From an uncultured Pseudomonadota bacterium (GTDB lineage: Bacteria; Pseudomonadota; Gammaproteobacteria; Burkholderiales; SG8-39), in NCBI GenBank assembly GCA_903829815.1, contig CAIKRR010000036.1:1-64000 (forward strand): DNA of 64,000 bases. The letters run 5' to 3'. Positions 1-8,979 of the stretch are shown here, piece by piece. Under the pieces are notes generated by a model. The model ran no database searches. It was not told the origin of the DNA and saw nothing but the letters and a program-made list of their open reading frames with translations. Both the position numbers and the translations under genes were made by a program. Numbering within the stretch: position 1 is the first letter of the stretch; each line of letters opens with the position of its first letter.

Positions 1-147
1 AGCCAGAGGGTTTGAGCCCGAGGGTTGAAGCCAGATGACTGCGGCAGGTGCGGGGCGTCGCCGAAGCGATCGGCGAGCAAAGGAGGTCAGGCGGCGGAGT
101 GACGCCAGCGCCAACGTCGGCATGGAGCGGAAACAATTTGCATCATC

Positions 148-1107
148 ATGATGGCTATTATTGCATCAGTTCCGATCGCGTGGGGCATGGGACTGCCCGT
201 CGGCAGCACCGCCAACCCTACCGCTTTCCCTGCCGAGATGTGCCCGATGCTACTGCTTCCTGAATCAAGACTTGCCCTGTTGCTCCCCTGGAAGACGGCC
301 AGCCAGACCCTGCGGGCGCGCCTGGAAGGACTGGCCACAAGCCCGTACCCCAAGGCCTGGCACTTCAATCCCTGGCTGCGGCGGGTAGCCCACCAGCACC
401 TCACCCTGCACGACTGGGCGGCACTGCCCGAGAGCAGTCTCGGCTACGAACTGGCCGTTTTCGTGCGCAACCCCTATGACCGGGTCGTGTCAGGTTTCAT
501 GGAGGTTCAGCGCGCGTTTCGCTACCTGCCACGATTTCCGTTCGCGGTACCCTGGATTCGGGACCTGGTGATCGAGCAGTTGTCATGCGAGTGGTCTGCC
601 ATGAGCCGCGCCGGCTTTGACGTCAACCGGTGGTTCCAGCAACTGCCAGAACATGCGGTGCTCGACTCGGCAGCCCGTAGTACGTTCATGCTGCTGCATC
701 CCTGCGTCTACTGGACCCACAAGGGCAAGGCCCAGGGCGTCGACTTCATCGGGCGTGTCGAGCGCTTCGAGGCCGACTTCGAAAGCCTGAAATCACGCTA
801 CCGGATAGGCCCGACCAACAGCCGGGATGCAAACCGCTCGACCGTCGCCGAGGCGCGGCCAGACGCCAACAATTATCGCTATATCGACCAACTGCAGCCA
901 CGCACGATCGACAAGATCAACGCGCTGTTCCGTCAGGACTTCGAACGGCTGGGCTACCGGCAGATCGTGCCGCAGCGCCCCACCGGACAGACGACAGCAT
1001 CCGCCGTTCGCCCGCCGGCCCCTGCCACCTTCAAGGACGAAGAGCCCGGAGCTGCGCTGCCATCGCTTTCATCCGCAACTGGTCCTCGGTCAGCACCGAG
1101 GGGTTGA
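148..1107 (+). CDS. Sulfotransferase-family protein
   Basis: This looks like a PAPS-dependent sulfotransferase of the family that sulfates carbohydrates. An early LLLPWKTASQT segment resembles the 5'-phosphosulfate loop, and FVRNPYDRVVSGF matches the RxPxxRxxS 3'-phosphate-binding motif. A later FIGRVERFEADF segment is typical of the family. The start is unresolved. The longest frame begins at 148, but family-like sequence starts near the ATGs at 238 and 247, and no ribosome-binding site separates them. Its 3' end overlaps the 3' end of the converging methyltransferase gene by 77 bases. The acceptor substrate is unknown; a surface glycan is a guess from the family. The family call is fairly secure, the function is not. 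Confidence 0.72.
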   Translation: MMAIIASVPIAWGMGLPVGSTANPTAFPAEMCPMLLLPESRLALLLPWKTASQTLRARLEGLATSPYPKAWHFNPWLRRVAHQHLTLHDWAALPESSLGYELAVFVRNPYDRVVSGFMEVQRAFRYLPRFPFAVPWIRDLVIEQLSCEWSAMSRAGFDVNRWFQQLPEHAVLDSAARSTFMLLHPCVYWTHKGKAQGVDFIGRVERFEADFESLKSRYRIGPTNSRDANRSTVAEARPDANNYRYIDQLQPRTIDKINALFRQDFERLGYRQIVPQRPTGQTTASAVRPPAPATFKDEEPGAALPSLSSATGPRSAPRG

Positions 1108-1732
1108 GTACCCGATCGTCGCCGTGAAGCGTGCCGTTCTGAAACCCTTGCAGGCGGTGCAGAATCCGCCGCGGATACGCGGAGATATGTGCCGAGTCCT
1201 TCAGGAAGATCGCCACAAAGTCGTTCCAGTGGTCACCCTCCTGCGTACCCTCTCGGGCGCCGACCCACGACTCGAGCAGTTCGCAGGCAAGACCATTGCG
1301 CCGACCCCAGGTCACGAGCGCGCGACCGCTGTCCGGATAGAACCGCCAGCAATCAACCGGGTAGCGATGGATCGCGCCGTTGCTGGGCGCGTTGAGATAG
1401 AACAGGCCGTGGGGCGCCAGTATCCGCATGGCCTCGAGAAAGACCAGCCAGAAGAGATCCGAGTGCTCGAAACATGAACTGCTCACGACGATGTCGGCAC
1501 ATCCATCGGCAAGCGGCAGGGCATAGGCATCATCAAGCACGATGTCGACACCGGGCCCTGCGGCAAAGTCGAGCCCGGTGTATCGCACGCCCGGCGGGCA
1601 AACCTCGCGCAGACTGCCGTTGACATTGGCCGAGCCGATCTCGACCACATGCACCCGATCAGACGCCGCGGGCAGCGCGCCGGCATAGGTGTTGAAGAAT
1701 CGGCGTGCATTCTGCAGTGCTGATGTGTGCAT
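1031..1732 (-). CDS. Class I SAM-dependent methyltransferase
   Basis: This is a small methyltransferase of about 233 residues. Motif I is seen as VVEIGSANVNGS, followed by the acidic LDFAAGPGVD segment and SSSCFEH, which fit the methyltransferase-11 type fold that binds S-adenosylmethionine. I chose the ATG at 1732. The frame extends upstream only to a TTG at 1753, and that extension runs into a tandem repeat. The pairing with a converging sulfotransferase suggests surface glycan or lipid modification, but this is inference from proximity. The target molecule cannot be named. Confidence 0.75.
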   Translation of the reverse strand: MHTSALQNARRFFNTYAGALPAASDRVHVVEIGSANVNGSLREVCPPGVRYTGLDFAAGPGVDIVLDDAYALPLADGCADIVVSSSCFEHSDLFWLVFLEAMRILAPHGLFYLNAPSNGAIHRYPVDCWRFYPDSGRALVTWGRRNGLACELLESWVGAREGTQEGDHWNDFVAIFLKDSAHISAYPRRILHRLQGFQNGTLHGDDRVLNPSVLTEDQLRMKAMAAQLRALRP

Positions 1733-1741
1733 GATCGGAGG

Positions 1742-1800
1742 CCTGGGGATCAAGAGGCTGGGGATTCAGGCGCCTGGGGATTCAGGCGCCTGCGAGTTCA
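1742..1800. repeat. 16-bp tandem repeat upstream of the methyltransferase
   Basis: Two perfect adjacent copies of CTGGGGATTCAGGCGC lie at 1758-1773 and 1774-1789. A degenerate copy lies on each side (1742-1757, and 1790 onward). The array sits just upstream of the methyltransferase start on the minus strand and downstream of the flavin dehydrogenase stop. Its role is unknown; it may vary in copy number between strains. Confidence 0.7.
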
Positions 1801-1813
1801 CGAGCCCAGGAGT

Positions 1814-3337
1814 TCAAGGGCTCGAGGGGGCACCCAGCACCTTGCCAGGGTTCATGAGCCCGCGCGGGTCGATCGCGTCCTTCACGGCACGCATCAAGGC
1901 AAGCTCGATGGCCGACTTGTAGCGCGTCAACTCGTCGCGCTTGAGCTGGCCGATGCCGTGTTCGGCACTGATCGACCCCCTGAAACGCGCAACGCTGTCA
2001 TGCACCAGTTCGTTGACCGCATCGAGCTGCGCCTCGAAGACCAGCGGGTCGACGCCGATCGGTGCTGCCAGGTTGTAATGCAGATTGCCATCGCCCAGAT
2101 GCCCGAAGGTCACCCGCCGCGCCCCCGGAAAGGCCGCCTCGAGCAGTGCATCGGTCGTCTCGATGAACTCGGCGATGGCCGAGGTGGGCACCGACACGTC
2201 GTGCTTGATGTTGCGTCCCTCGAGCGCCTGCGCCTCGGAAACATTCTCGCGCAAGGCCCACAAGGCATCGCGTTGCGCGCTGCTCGATGCAATCACCGCA
2301 TCGCGAATGAGACCCGCCTCGAGGGCCTCGCCAAGCAGACTTTCGGTGAGCGCGGCCAGATCGGCCGGGGCGCCGGCGTCGGAGAACTCGAGCAATACAT
2401 ACTGGGGGTGAAGCGATGCCAGCGCCCTTGCATCGCGCTTGCCTGCGCCGCCGCGCTCGCCTGAGGCATCCCTATGGCCTGAAGCCACATGGCCTGAAGC
2501 CGGTGCACCCGGCGTCGCAAACGGGGGCACGCAGGCCGGGTAGTGTTTCAGGACCAGTTCGAGGCATAACGAGGAAAAGAGCTCGAAGGCCGTGAGTCTG
2601 GCGCCGCCGTGACGGCGTGCAAGCCCGAGCAGCGCGACCGCCTGCCGTGGGGTGTCGCAGGCCACCAGCGCCGTGCCCGCGGCCGTCGGCGCCGGGTACA
2701 GCTTCATCACCGCCGCGGTGATCAAGCCCAGCGTTCCTTCGGCCCCGATGAAGAGATGCTTGAGGTCATAGCCGGTATTGTCCTTGCGTAGACCACGCAG
2801 CATGTCGAGCACCTCTCCGGAGGGCAGCACCACCTCGAGGCCAAGCGTGAGTTCGCGGGTGTTGCCATATCGCAGGACGCCGGTGCCCCCCGCATTGGTC
2901 GACAGATTGCCCCCGACAACGCAACTGCCCTCCGAGGCAAGGCTCAAGGGAAAGAGGCGGTTGGCAGCACGGGCGGCCGCCTGAACCGTAGCAAGGACAC
3001 AACCCGCCTCGACCGTGATCGTGTCATTGTCGGTATCGATAGCCCGGATGCGGTTCAAGCGCCCCAGGCTGATCACGACCTGCGAGACCGAAGCATCGGG
3101 GGTTGCGCCACCACACAGGCCGGTATTGCCCCCCTGGGGCACCATCGCCACACCGGCCTCGGCGCAGGCACGCACCACCGCTGCCACCTGGGCCGTATCG
3201 GCAGGTCGTACCACGGCCAGCGGCCGCCCCTGATAGCGCCGGCGCCAGTCGTGGGCAAAGGGCTCGACATCGGCCGGCTCGGTGAGAACATGCGCGGCGC
3301 CGACGGCCTGCCGCAGCACATCGATCAGTGCAGTCAT
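1814..3337 (-). CDS. GlcD/DLD-type FAD-linked 2-hydroxyacid dehydrogenase
   Basis: This 507-residue flavoprotein of the vanillyl-alcohol-oxidase-like fold probably oxidises a D-2-hydroxyacid such as D-lactate, glycolate or D-2-hydroxyglutarate. The PCMH-type FAD domain holds GGNTGLCGG at residues 69-77. The C-terminal domain holds the family motifs GHLGDGNLHYN and SAEHGIGQ. Its ATG overlaps the stop of the upstream phosphatase gene by four bases (ATGA), so the two are translationally coupled. Since that partner is a phosphoglycolate phosphatase, glycolate is an attractive substrate, but no GlcE or GlcF partner is present. A stand-alone D-lactate or D-2-hydroxyglutarate dehydrogenase is equally possible. 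Confidence 0.85.
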   Translation of the reverse strand: MTALIDVLRQAVGAAHVLTEPADVEPFAHDWRRRYQGRPLAVVRPADTAQVAAVVRACAEAGVAMVPQGGNTGLCGGATPDASVSQVVISLGRLNRIRAIDTDNDTITVEAGCVLATVQAAARAANRLFPLSLASEGSCVVGGNLSTNAGGTGVLRYGNTRELTLGLEVVLPSGEVLDMLRGLRKDNTGYDLKHLFIGAEGTLGLITAAVMKLYPAPTAAGTALVACDTPRQAVALLGLARRHGGARLTAFELFSSLCLELVLKHYPACVPPFATPGAPASGHVASGHRDASGERGGAGKRDARALASLHPQYVLLEFSDAGAPADLAALTESLLGEALEAGLIRDAVIASSSAQRDALWALRENVSEAQALEGRNIKHDVSVPTSAIAEFIETTDALLEAAFPGARRVTFGHLGDGNLHYNLAAPIGVDPLVFEAQLDAVNELVHDSVARFRGSISAEHGIGQLKRDELTRYKSAIELALMRAVKDAIDPRGLMNPGKVLGAPSSP

Positions 3338-4065
3338 CGGGTGTCGGCCTCCAGCCCCAGAATCAGCCGTGTCGCATGGGCAATGTCATCGACCAGCCGG
3401 TCGGCCCCCAGCGCCTCGAGGGTTTCGCCCTCGCGGTAGCCATAGGGCACGCACCAGGCCAGGCAGCCGGCACGCCGGGCGGCCAGCACGTCGTTGGCAG
3501 AATCGCCGATCATGACGGTACGTGATGGCTCAAGGGCAATGGACGGGCAGCGCTGTGACAAGCGCGAGAGCGCCAGTTGCACCGGGGCCGGGTCGGGTTT
3601 GCGGGCACCGGCATCGTCGCCCGCAACGACCACATCGAACTGACTGTCGAGATCGAATTGCTCGAGCAATGGCAGGGTGAACGATCGCGATTTGTTGGTG
3701 ACGCAGGCCAGCGGCAAGCCGGCGCTCCGCAATTGCGCAAGCGCTTCGGCCACCCCCGCATAGAGCATCGCGCCGCGCCCGGACTGCTGGCGATAGATGC
3801 CCTCGAAGAGCGCGAGCGCACGGGCATGCAGCGCAGGCTCGGCATCGGCCTGCATGTCCTCGGTGAGGGCACGGTGCACCAGTCGCGGAATGCCCTTGCC
3901 CACATACCGCTCGATGCGCTGTGGAGGCGGCACTGGCCGTTGCAGCGCCTCGAGCATCCCTGTCACGGCCACCACCAGATCGGGGGCCGTGTCGATGAGC
4001 GTGCCATCAAGATCGAAGAGCACCGCAGCCACCGGCGATACCCGGGTTTGCGTGGGTCTGTTCAT
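3334..4065 (-). CDS. gph: Phosphoglycolate phosphatase
   Basis: A HAD-superfamily phosphatase of 243 residues that removes phosphate from 2-phosphoglycolate, a by-product of DNA repair and oxygenase reactions. The catalytic motif FDLDGT is at residues 17-22, with the nucleophile at Asp18. A VTNKSR motif II and the GDSANDVLAARRAG motif IV follow. The open frame runs upstream inside rpe, but the ATG at 4065 fits the family length and starts just before the conserved core. The order rpe-gph is widespread in proteobacteria. Here gph is followed by an overlapping flavin dehydrogenase gene rather than the more usual trp genes. Confidence 0.92.
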   Translation of the reverse strand: MNRPTQTRVSPVAAVLFDLDGTLIDTAPDLVVAVTGMLEALQRPVPPPQRIERYVGKGIPRLVHRALTEDMQADAEPALHARALALFEGIYRQQSGRGAMLYAGVAEALAQLRSAGLPLACVTNKSRSFTLPLLEQFDLDSQFDVVVAGDDAGARKPDPAPVQLALSRLSQRCPSIALEPSRTVMIGDSANDVLAARRAGCLAWCVPYGYREGETLEALGADRLVDDIAHATRLILGLEADTR

Positions 4066-4142
4066 ATCTCGAAAAACCCCAGGCGAGTCGACCAGCCCCT
4101 GTGGCCCCGCGGGCGCCGACGACCGCGACCATGCATCCACCG

Positions 4143-4874
4143 TCAGCCGCCGCAGGCAGCCAGGGCCGCAGCGCGCATCGCCGCCATCGTGACCTGGTAG
4201 TCCGGGGTGCCAAAGATGGCTGACCCGGCCACAAAGACGTCGGCACCAGCAGCCGCAACCCGACCGATATTGTCGGTCTTCACGCCGCCATCGACCTCGA
4301 GCATCACCTCGCGCCCCCCCGCAGCCACCTGGGCATCGATCCGTGCGCGAATAGCCGCCACCTTGCTCAGGGTGTGCTCGATGAAAGCCTGTCCACCGAA
4401 ACCGGGATTGACCGACATCACCAGCACCAGATCGAGTTGAGCCAGCGTGTGATCGAGCCAGTGCAAGGGTGTGGCCGGGTTGAGGACCAGACCGGCCTTG
4501 CAGCCTTGCTCGTGGATGAGACCGATGGTGCGGTCGACATGCACCGATGCCTCGGGGTGGAAACTGATGATCGCGGCGCCGGCGCGGGCAAAATCCGGAA
4601 TGATCCGATCGACCGGACTCACCATGAGGTGTACATCGATCGGCACCGTCGCATGCGGCCGGATGGCTGCGCACACCATCGGGCCGACACTCAGATTGGG
4701 CACAAAATGGTTGTCCATCACATCGAAGTGGATCAGGTCGGCACCCGCGGCCTGCACGGCGCGAACCTCCTCACCAAGACGGGCAAAGTCGGCGGCCAGC
4801 AGACTGGGCGCGATGCGAATGTGCCGGGCGGGGCTGCGATCGGACTTGCGTGCGGCGTCGAGCGGATTCATCAT
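4143..4874 (-). CDS. rpe: Ribulose-phosphate 3-epimerase
   Basis: This TIM-barrel enzyme interconverts D-ribulose 5-phosphate and D-xylulose 5-phosphate in the pentose phosphate pathway. Recognisable stretches include [10 protein letters not shown] near the N-terminus, the metal-site segment [23 protein letters not shown] and LEVDGGV. The length of about 243 residues is normal with a slightly extended N-terminus. Two adjacent ATGs (4874, 4871) are possible starts. A 59-residue membrane protein gene ends six bases upstream, and gph follows after 77 bases, so these are probably one transcript. Confidence 0.95.
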   Translation of the reverse strand: MMNPLDAARKSDRSPARHIRIAPSLLAADFARLGEEVRAVQAAGADLIHFDVMDNHFVPNLSVGPMVCAAIRPHATVPIDVHLMVSPVDRIIPDFARAGAAIISFHPEASVHVDRTIGLIHEQGCKAGLVLNPATPLHWLDHTLAQLDLVLVMSVNPGFGGQAFIEHTLSKVAAIRARIDAQVAAGGREVMLEVDGGVKTDNIGRVAAAGADVFVAGSAIFGTPDYQVTMAAMRAAALAACGG

Positions 4875-4880
4875 CAGATT

Positions 4881-5060
4881 CTACTCTGCGCTCGAATCGC
4901 GTCGGGATGCACTCGCCTCTGCAACGGAATCGTGCTCGGGCGCGGCCGCCTCGGTGGGCTCGGGCGTTTGGCGCGGCACGGTCCACCAGACGATCAAAAC
5001 CGCCATCGCCAGCGCGACCAGGGACTCCAGGATGATGATCCAGGCACCACTTTCAATCAT
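4881..5060 (-). CDS. Small single-span membrane protein upstream of rpe
   Basis: A 59-codon frame not previously named that I could support. It begins MIESGAWIIILES, has one hydrophobic segment (about residues 7-27) ending in VWWTVPR, and then a polar tail rich in Glu, Ala and Ser that stops at TAG. A strong Shine-Dalgarno sequence, GAGGAG at 5069-5074, lies eight bases before the ATG. The stop is six bases from the rpe start. The likely topology is N-terminus out or in the membrane with a cytoplasmic tail, judged only from the Arg after the span. Its start region overlaps possible starts of divergent mltA. Function unknown. Confidence 0.7.
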   Translation of the reverse strand: MIESGAWIIILESLVALAMAVLIVWWTVPRQTPEPTEAAAPEHDSVAEASASRRDSSAE

Positions 5061-5091
5061 GCAACACGCTCCTCAGGCAAGCCCTGCCGCG

Positions 5092-6540
5092 ATGATAGTC
5101 GACTCGAGACCGGGCATCGTACGCTCGGGACCACTGACCCGACATTCTCCGATACGGCACTCCGTGCGGTTTGGCGCCTGGCTGGTGCTGGCAACGCTCG
5201 TGGCCGGCTGCGCGCACGCGCCATCCAGGCCCGCCCCCGACGCGAGTGCACCAACCCGCCAGGGACGCGGCATCGAGTCGGTCACGGCTCAGCCCGCGAG
5301 TCCGGCGCCGCGCGCGCCCGCTTCGGTCGCGAGCATTCCGGCAGGCCCTCAAGTGCTTGCTCCGGGTGCAGCGTCACCCGGAAACGCGGGCACTGGCAGC
5401 CAGGCCGCGCCAGGCTCTGTCACCGCAGGCAGCGTTACCGCCGCCGCGCCGCGCACGCCTGCGGCCGGGCGCGCGCCTCGTGCCGATCTCATGCGCCGAG
5501 CACTCTGGAGTGACCTGCCCAACTGGGCAGCCGACGATCACGCCCAAGCACTGAAGACCCTTCGACACGCCTGCACGGCGCTCGAGCGCCAGGACGCCTG
5601 GCGCAGCACCTGCGCACAGGCACGCGCAAGCGAAGCCGATCGCGACCCGCGCAAGTGGTTCGAGGCGTCGTTCAGACCCTGGCAACTGGTCAATGCAGAC
5701 GGCACCGACAATGGCCTTGTCACCGGCTATTACGAGCCGCTGCTGCGCGGCAGTCGGACACGCACCCCCCCGTTCATCTACCCGGTTCTCGCGCCGCCCG
5801 AAGACTTGGTCACGGTAGACCTGACCGCCGTCGTCCCCGAGAGCGCCGGCCTGCGCCTGCGCGGGCGCCTCGAGGGCTCACGACTGGTGCCTTACTACAC
5901 CCGTGGGCAGATCGAGGCCGGCCTGGCACCGCTGCCGGGTCGCGAACTGCTCTGGGTCGATGATCCGGTCGAGCTCTTCTTTCTGCAGGTGCAAGGGTCA
6001 GGCCGGGTGCAACTCACCGACGGCACCGTCGTGCGAGTCCTCTATGCCAATCAGAACGGCTACCCCTATCGCTCGATCGGGCGCGTGCTGATCGAGCGTG
6101 GCGAACTCAAGCCCAACGAGGTCTCGATGCCCACCATCCGCGCCTGGGCGCTGATGCACCCCAGGCAGGTACGGGAACTGCTCGACACCAATGACAGCTA
6201 TGTCTTCTTCCGGCTGGGCGAAGACGACCCGCGCCGCCCTGAACTGGGTGCACCCGGCGCGCTAGGCGTACCGCTGCTCGCCGGTCGATCGATTGCCGTC
6301 GATCCACGCATCGTGCCGCTGGGGGCACCGGTCTACCTGGCGACCACCCGGCCTTCGAGTGCAGCCCCGCTTGAGCGCACCGTACTCGCGCTCGATACCG
6401 GCAGTGCGATCACCGGCGCGGTACGTGCCGACTTCTACTGGGGGTTCGGGGAGGAGGCCGACCGCGAGGCCGGTCGGATGCGTCAGAGCGGTCGGATGTG
6501 GGTCATGCTGCCGCGCGACTGGTCGGTTCGACCCGACTGA
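5092..6540 (+). CDS. mltA: Membrane-bound lytic murein transglycosylase A
   Basis: A lipoprotein that cleaves peptidoglycan glycan strands with formation of 1,6-anhydro ends. The lipobox LVAGC places the lipidated Cys at residue 40 from this start. A low-complexity Ala/Pro/Gly-rich linker follows, then the MltA barrel domain (TGYYEPLLRGS, FFLQVQGSGR). The C-terminal 3D domain contains LALDTGSAITGAVRADFYWG, whose Asp is the catalytic type. At 482 residues it is longer than the Escherichia coli enzyme, mainly through the linker. The start is uncertain: ATG 5092 is listed, but ATG 5059 or GTG 5164 (a 16-residue signal sequence) are possible. Transcribed divergently from the small membrane protein and rpe. 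Confidence 0.9.
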   Translation: MIVDSRPGIVRSGPLTRHSPIRHSVRFGAWLVLATLVAGCAHAPSRPAPDASAPTRQGRGIESVTAQPASPAPRAPASVASIPAGPQVLAPGAASPGNAGTGSQAAPGSVTAGSVTAAAPRTPAAGRAPRADLMRRALWSDLPNWAADDHAQALKTLRHACTALERQDAWRSTCAQARASEADRDPRKWFEASFRPWQLVNADGTDNGLVTGYYEPLLRGSRTRTPPFIYPVLAPPEDLVTVDLTAVVPESAGLRLRGRLEGSRLVPYYTRGQIEAGLAPLPGRELLWVDDPVELFFLQVQGSGRVQLTDGTVVRVLYANQNGYPYRSIGRVLIERGELKPNEVSMPTIRAWALMHPRQVRELLDTNDSYVFFRLGEDDPRRPELGAPGALGVPLLAGRSIAVDPRIVPLGAPVYLATTRPSSAAPLERTVLALDTGSAITGAVRADFYWGFGEEADREAGRMRQSGRMWVMLPRDWSVRPD

Positions 6541-6601
6541 GATATCCAGTCAGGGCAAACACCCGCGCAGGCCCGGACACCAACCCCGACTGAGCCTGCG
6601 T

Positions 6602-7513
6602 TCAGGGCCGGCGCGGGCTTGCTTCGTCGATCGCGCGAGCGATGGCGGCCACCGGCCGCATGCCTGCCGAGCGGGTGCCGTTCGGATAGATGAGGGTGGG
6701 CACGCTGGTGACGCGTATCCGGCGCCCGAAGGCCAGATTGCGATCGAGGACCTGCGAGTCGCAGATGCCGGCCGTGGCCGGCGCGACACCACCCAGCATC
6801 CAGTCGAACCAGACCTTGACCCGGTCTGCCGAACACCAGATCGCGCGTGACTTGGGCAGCGAGTCTGCCGACAGGATCGGGTACAGGAACACATTGATCG
6901 TGACGTCATCCAATTGCGTGAGCTCTTTTTCGAGCTGCTTGCAGTAAGGGCAATTGGGATCCGTGAAATAGGCGAGCTGGCGACGCCCGTTGCCTCGCAC
7001 GATCTTGAATGAACCCTCGAAGGGCAATTCGGAGAAGCTGATGGCGCTCAGCGCCTGCTGGCGCTCTTCGGTGAGATTTCGCTGCGGGTCGCGGCCATCG
7101 CGGATGGCACCGACAAAGATGAACGCCGCCTTGTCATCGGTATAGAGAATTTCGTTGTCATCGGTTCGAACCTCGTAGAGGCCCGCGTAAGGCGTCTTCA
7201 CGATGCCGACGATATGCACACCGGACATGCGCTCCTCGAGCGTGCGCTTGAGCGCCGCCTCGGTCGGTCCGAGCACCGTTGCTGCAGCGGGCGCAGTGCC
7301 ACCGGCCCGCACGGCAGGCCGGTCGGCGGCAGCCGCTGATCGGGCCAGGCCCGCCAGATCAGCCAGGCCCAGCAGCGCCATCAGCCCGGAACCCAGCGCG
7401 ACGCCACCGATGGCCAATCGCCCCAAACCACCGCCCAATCGGCACACTGAGCGGCGCCCGGGCAGAGGGGCACCCAAAAAAGAACGCAAGAAGGCAGGCA
7501 GGGCTTTCATCAT
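6602..7513 (-). CDS. dsbC: DsbC-type thiol:disulfide interchange protein
   Basis: A periplasmic disulfide isomerase with a thioredoxin fold. The active site CPYC is at residues 188-191 in FTDPNCPYCKQLEKEL, preceded by a DsbC-type N-terminal dimerisation region (about 83-160). The N-terminus carries a long, Gly/Ala/Leu-rich signal or anchor segment ending near ARSAAAA. Two adjacent ATGs (7513, 7510) are possible starts. The 303-residue length exceeds the usual 230-240 because of the leader. It lies 20 bases downstream of a UbiH-family gene, an arrangement I recall from other Burkholderiales. The order of signal, dimer and thioredoxin domains supports DsbC over DsbA or DsbG, though DsbG is not excluded. 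Confidence 0.87.
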   Translation of the reverse strand: MMKALPAFLRSFLGAPLPGRRSVCRLGGGLGRLAIGGVALGSGLMALLGLADLAGLARSAAAADRPAVRAGGTAPAAATVLGPTEAALKRTLEERMSGVHIVGIVKTPYAGLYEVRTDDNEILYTDDKAAFIFVGAIRDGRDPQRNLTEERQQALSAISFSELPFEGSFKIVRGNGRRQLAYFTDPNCPYCKQLEKELTQLDDVTINVFLYPILSADSLPKSRAIWCSADRVKVWFDWMLGGVAPATAGICDSQVLDRNLAFGRRIRVTSVPTLIYPNGTRSAGMRPVAAIARAIDEASPRRP

Positions 7514-7533
7514 GGAGGTCCTCGGGTCCGGCT

Positions 7534-8889
7534 TCAGGCGAGTGCTCGCCGGGCAAGCACGCCCTTGACCATGGGCAGGTGCTCGAGAAGGTTCAGGCCG
7601 CTGTTGCGCAACGCACGACTGAGCGGATCGGGCGCCGCAAACAGGCGTTGCAGGCCGTGGGTCAACAGATCGAGGCTCAGTATATCCTCGGCCCGCATCT
7701 GCCGATAACGGCGCAGCAGCGCCGGCGCACCACAATCGGTGCCCGAGCGGGCCTTGGCGGCCGCACCGATCAGGCCAGCCAGGTCGCGCGCATCGCGAAA
7801 GCCCAGGTTGATGCCCTGCCCGGCCAGCGGATGGATGGTGTGGGCGGCATCACCAATCAGAGCCACCCGATCAGCCGCCAGGTCGTCGACCCGAATGCGG
7901 TTGAGCGGGTAGGCGCCGGGCATCCCCATGAGGCGCATCTCCCCGAGCCGATACTCGCCAGCTGCAGCCACTTGCGCAGCAAGGGCAGCCTCCGGGGCTG
8001 CGAGCAGCGCCTCGGCTCGCGCAGCAGGCAGCGACCAGACCATCGAGATGCAGCGCCCGCCCAGCGGGAGCCAGGCCAGCACGGCGCCGTCACGAAACCA
8101 CTGAAAGGCCATGCCGGCATGGGCGAGCTCGACGCTGAAATTGGCCACAACCGCGGTCAGTTCATAGGATGTATGGCGTGCCCTGAGGCCGGCGAGCAGC
8201 CGGGTCGGCGAGCGGGCGCCATCGGCGCCCACCAGCAGGGTGGTCTCGAGCGACAAGGTCGCACCGGCGGCAGGCAGCGCCTGCCCGTCAGCGGTTTCAC
8301 CCTGGCTGGCCAGTTCGACCCGACAGCCGCGGGCCGAGCGTTCGATCGAAGTCAGGCTCACGCCCGAGAGTCGCCGCAGCCAGGGTTGGCCCGAGGCATC
8401 ATCGGGCGCTTCGGACGATGCTGCTCGGTCGGCCCCGCCGTCATCCTGCGGCGTGGGCGCCAGCGCAGCCAGCAGTCCCCGAGTGAGTTCGCGCGACTCG
8501 AGGATGCAGGCCAGTTGCTGCGTGCCGGTATCGAAAGCGCTGAACTGCAAGGGCGAAGCCCGGAGGTCATCACCGGCCACTTCCATCATCTCGACCGAGG
8601 TGACACGCCGCGAGTCAACGCCCTCCCAGGCACCCAGTGCCTCGAGGAAGCGGACGCTGGAGGGCGCAAGCGCGTAAATGCGCGTGTCCCAGCCGCCCGC
8701 ATTGCTGGATGCCGCATTGCTTGGCGCTGTGTCGCTGGACTCGGCCCCCCCCGTGCCGCCGGCGCCTGCGAGGGGCGATGAGTCGAGCAGACAGACCCGC
8801 AGCCCGCTTGGGCGCAGCGCCGCGGCAAGGCTCAGACCCGCCAGACCCGCGCCAGCGATGATCACGTCGTAGGTGGAGTGCTTGACCAT
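7534..8889 (-). CDS. UbiH/UbiF/VisC-family FAD hydroxylase
   Basis: A flavin monooxygenase of 451 residues from the family that hydroxylates the ubiquinone ring. The FAD Rossmann motif IIAGAGLAGLSLAAAL is at the N-terminus. The second FAD motif, GDAAHTIHPLAGQGINLGFRDA in its first 20 residues, is typical of the family. It is one of two such genes in the window; the other (29493) has the ubiH context. This one may act at another ring position (UbiF- or UbiI-like), which sequence alone cannot decide. A Gly/Ala/Ser-rich insertion follows the first FAD strand (about residues 40-65). It is cotranscribed with the downstream dsbC-type gene. Confidence 0.85.
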   Translation of the reverse strand: MVKHSTYDVIIAGAGLAGLSLAAALRPSGLRVCLLDSSPLAGAGGTGGAESSDTAPSNAASSNAGGWDTRIYALAPSSVRFLEALGAWEGVDSRRVTSVEMMEVAGDDLRASPLQFSAFDTGTQQLACILESRELTRGLLAALAPTPQDDGGADRAASSEAPDDASGQPWLRRLSGVSLTSIERSARGCRVELASQGETADGQALPAAGATLSLETTLLVGADGARSPTRLLAGLRARHTSYELTAVVANFSVELAHAGMAFQWFRDGAVLAWLPLGGRCISMVWSLPAARAEALLAAPEAALAAQVAAAGEYRLGEMRLMGMPGAYPLNRIRVDDLAADRVALIGDAAHTIHPLAGQGINLGFRDARDLAGLIGAAAKARSGTDCGAPALLRRYRQMRAEDILSLDLLTHGLQRLFAAPDPLSRALRNSGLNLLEHLPMVKGVLARRALA

Positions 8890-8979
8890 GATGTCATTCT
8901 ATCCGTCCGGGCCGGGCACACCACGGCTGACATCGAGCGGGGGCGCGATGGTCCATGATTGGATCGACCTTGCGCGCAT

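Noticed and set aside
4471-5091. Long N-terminal extension of MltA
   Set aside because: The frame is open but lies antisense to rpe and the small membrane gene, and the lipoprotein signal begins later.
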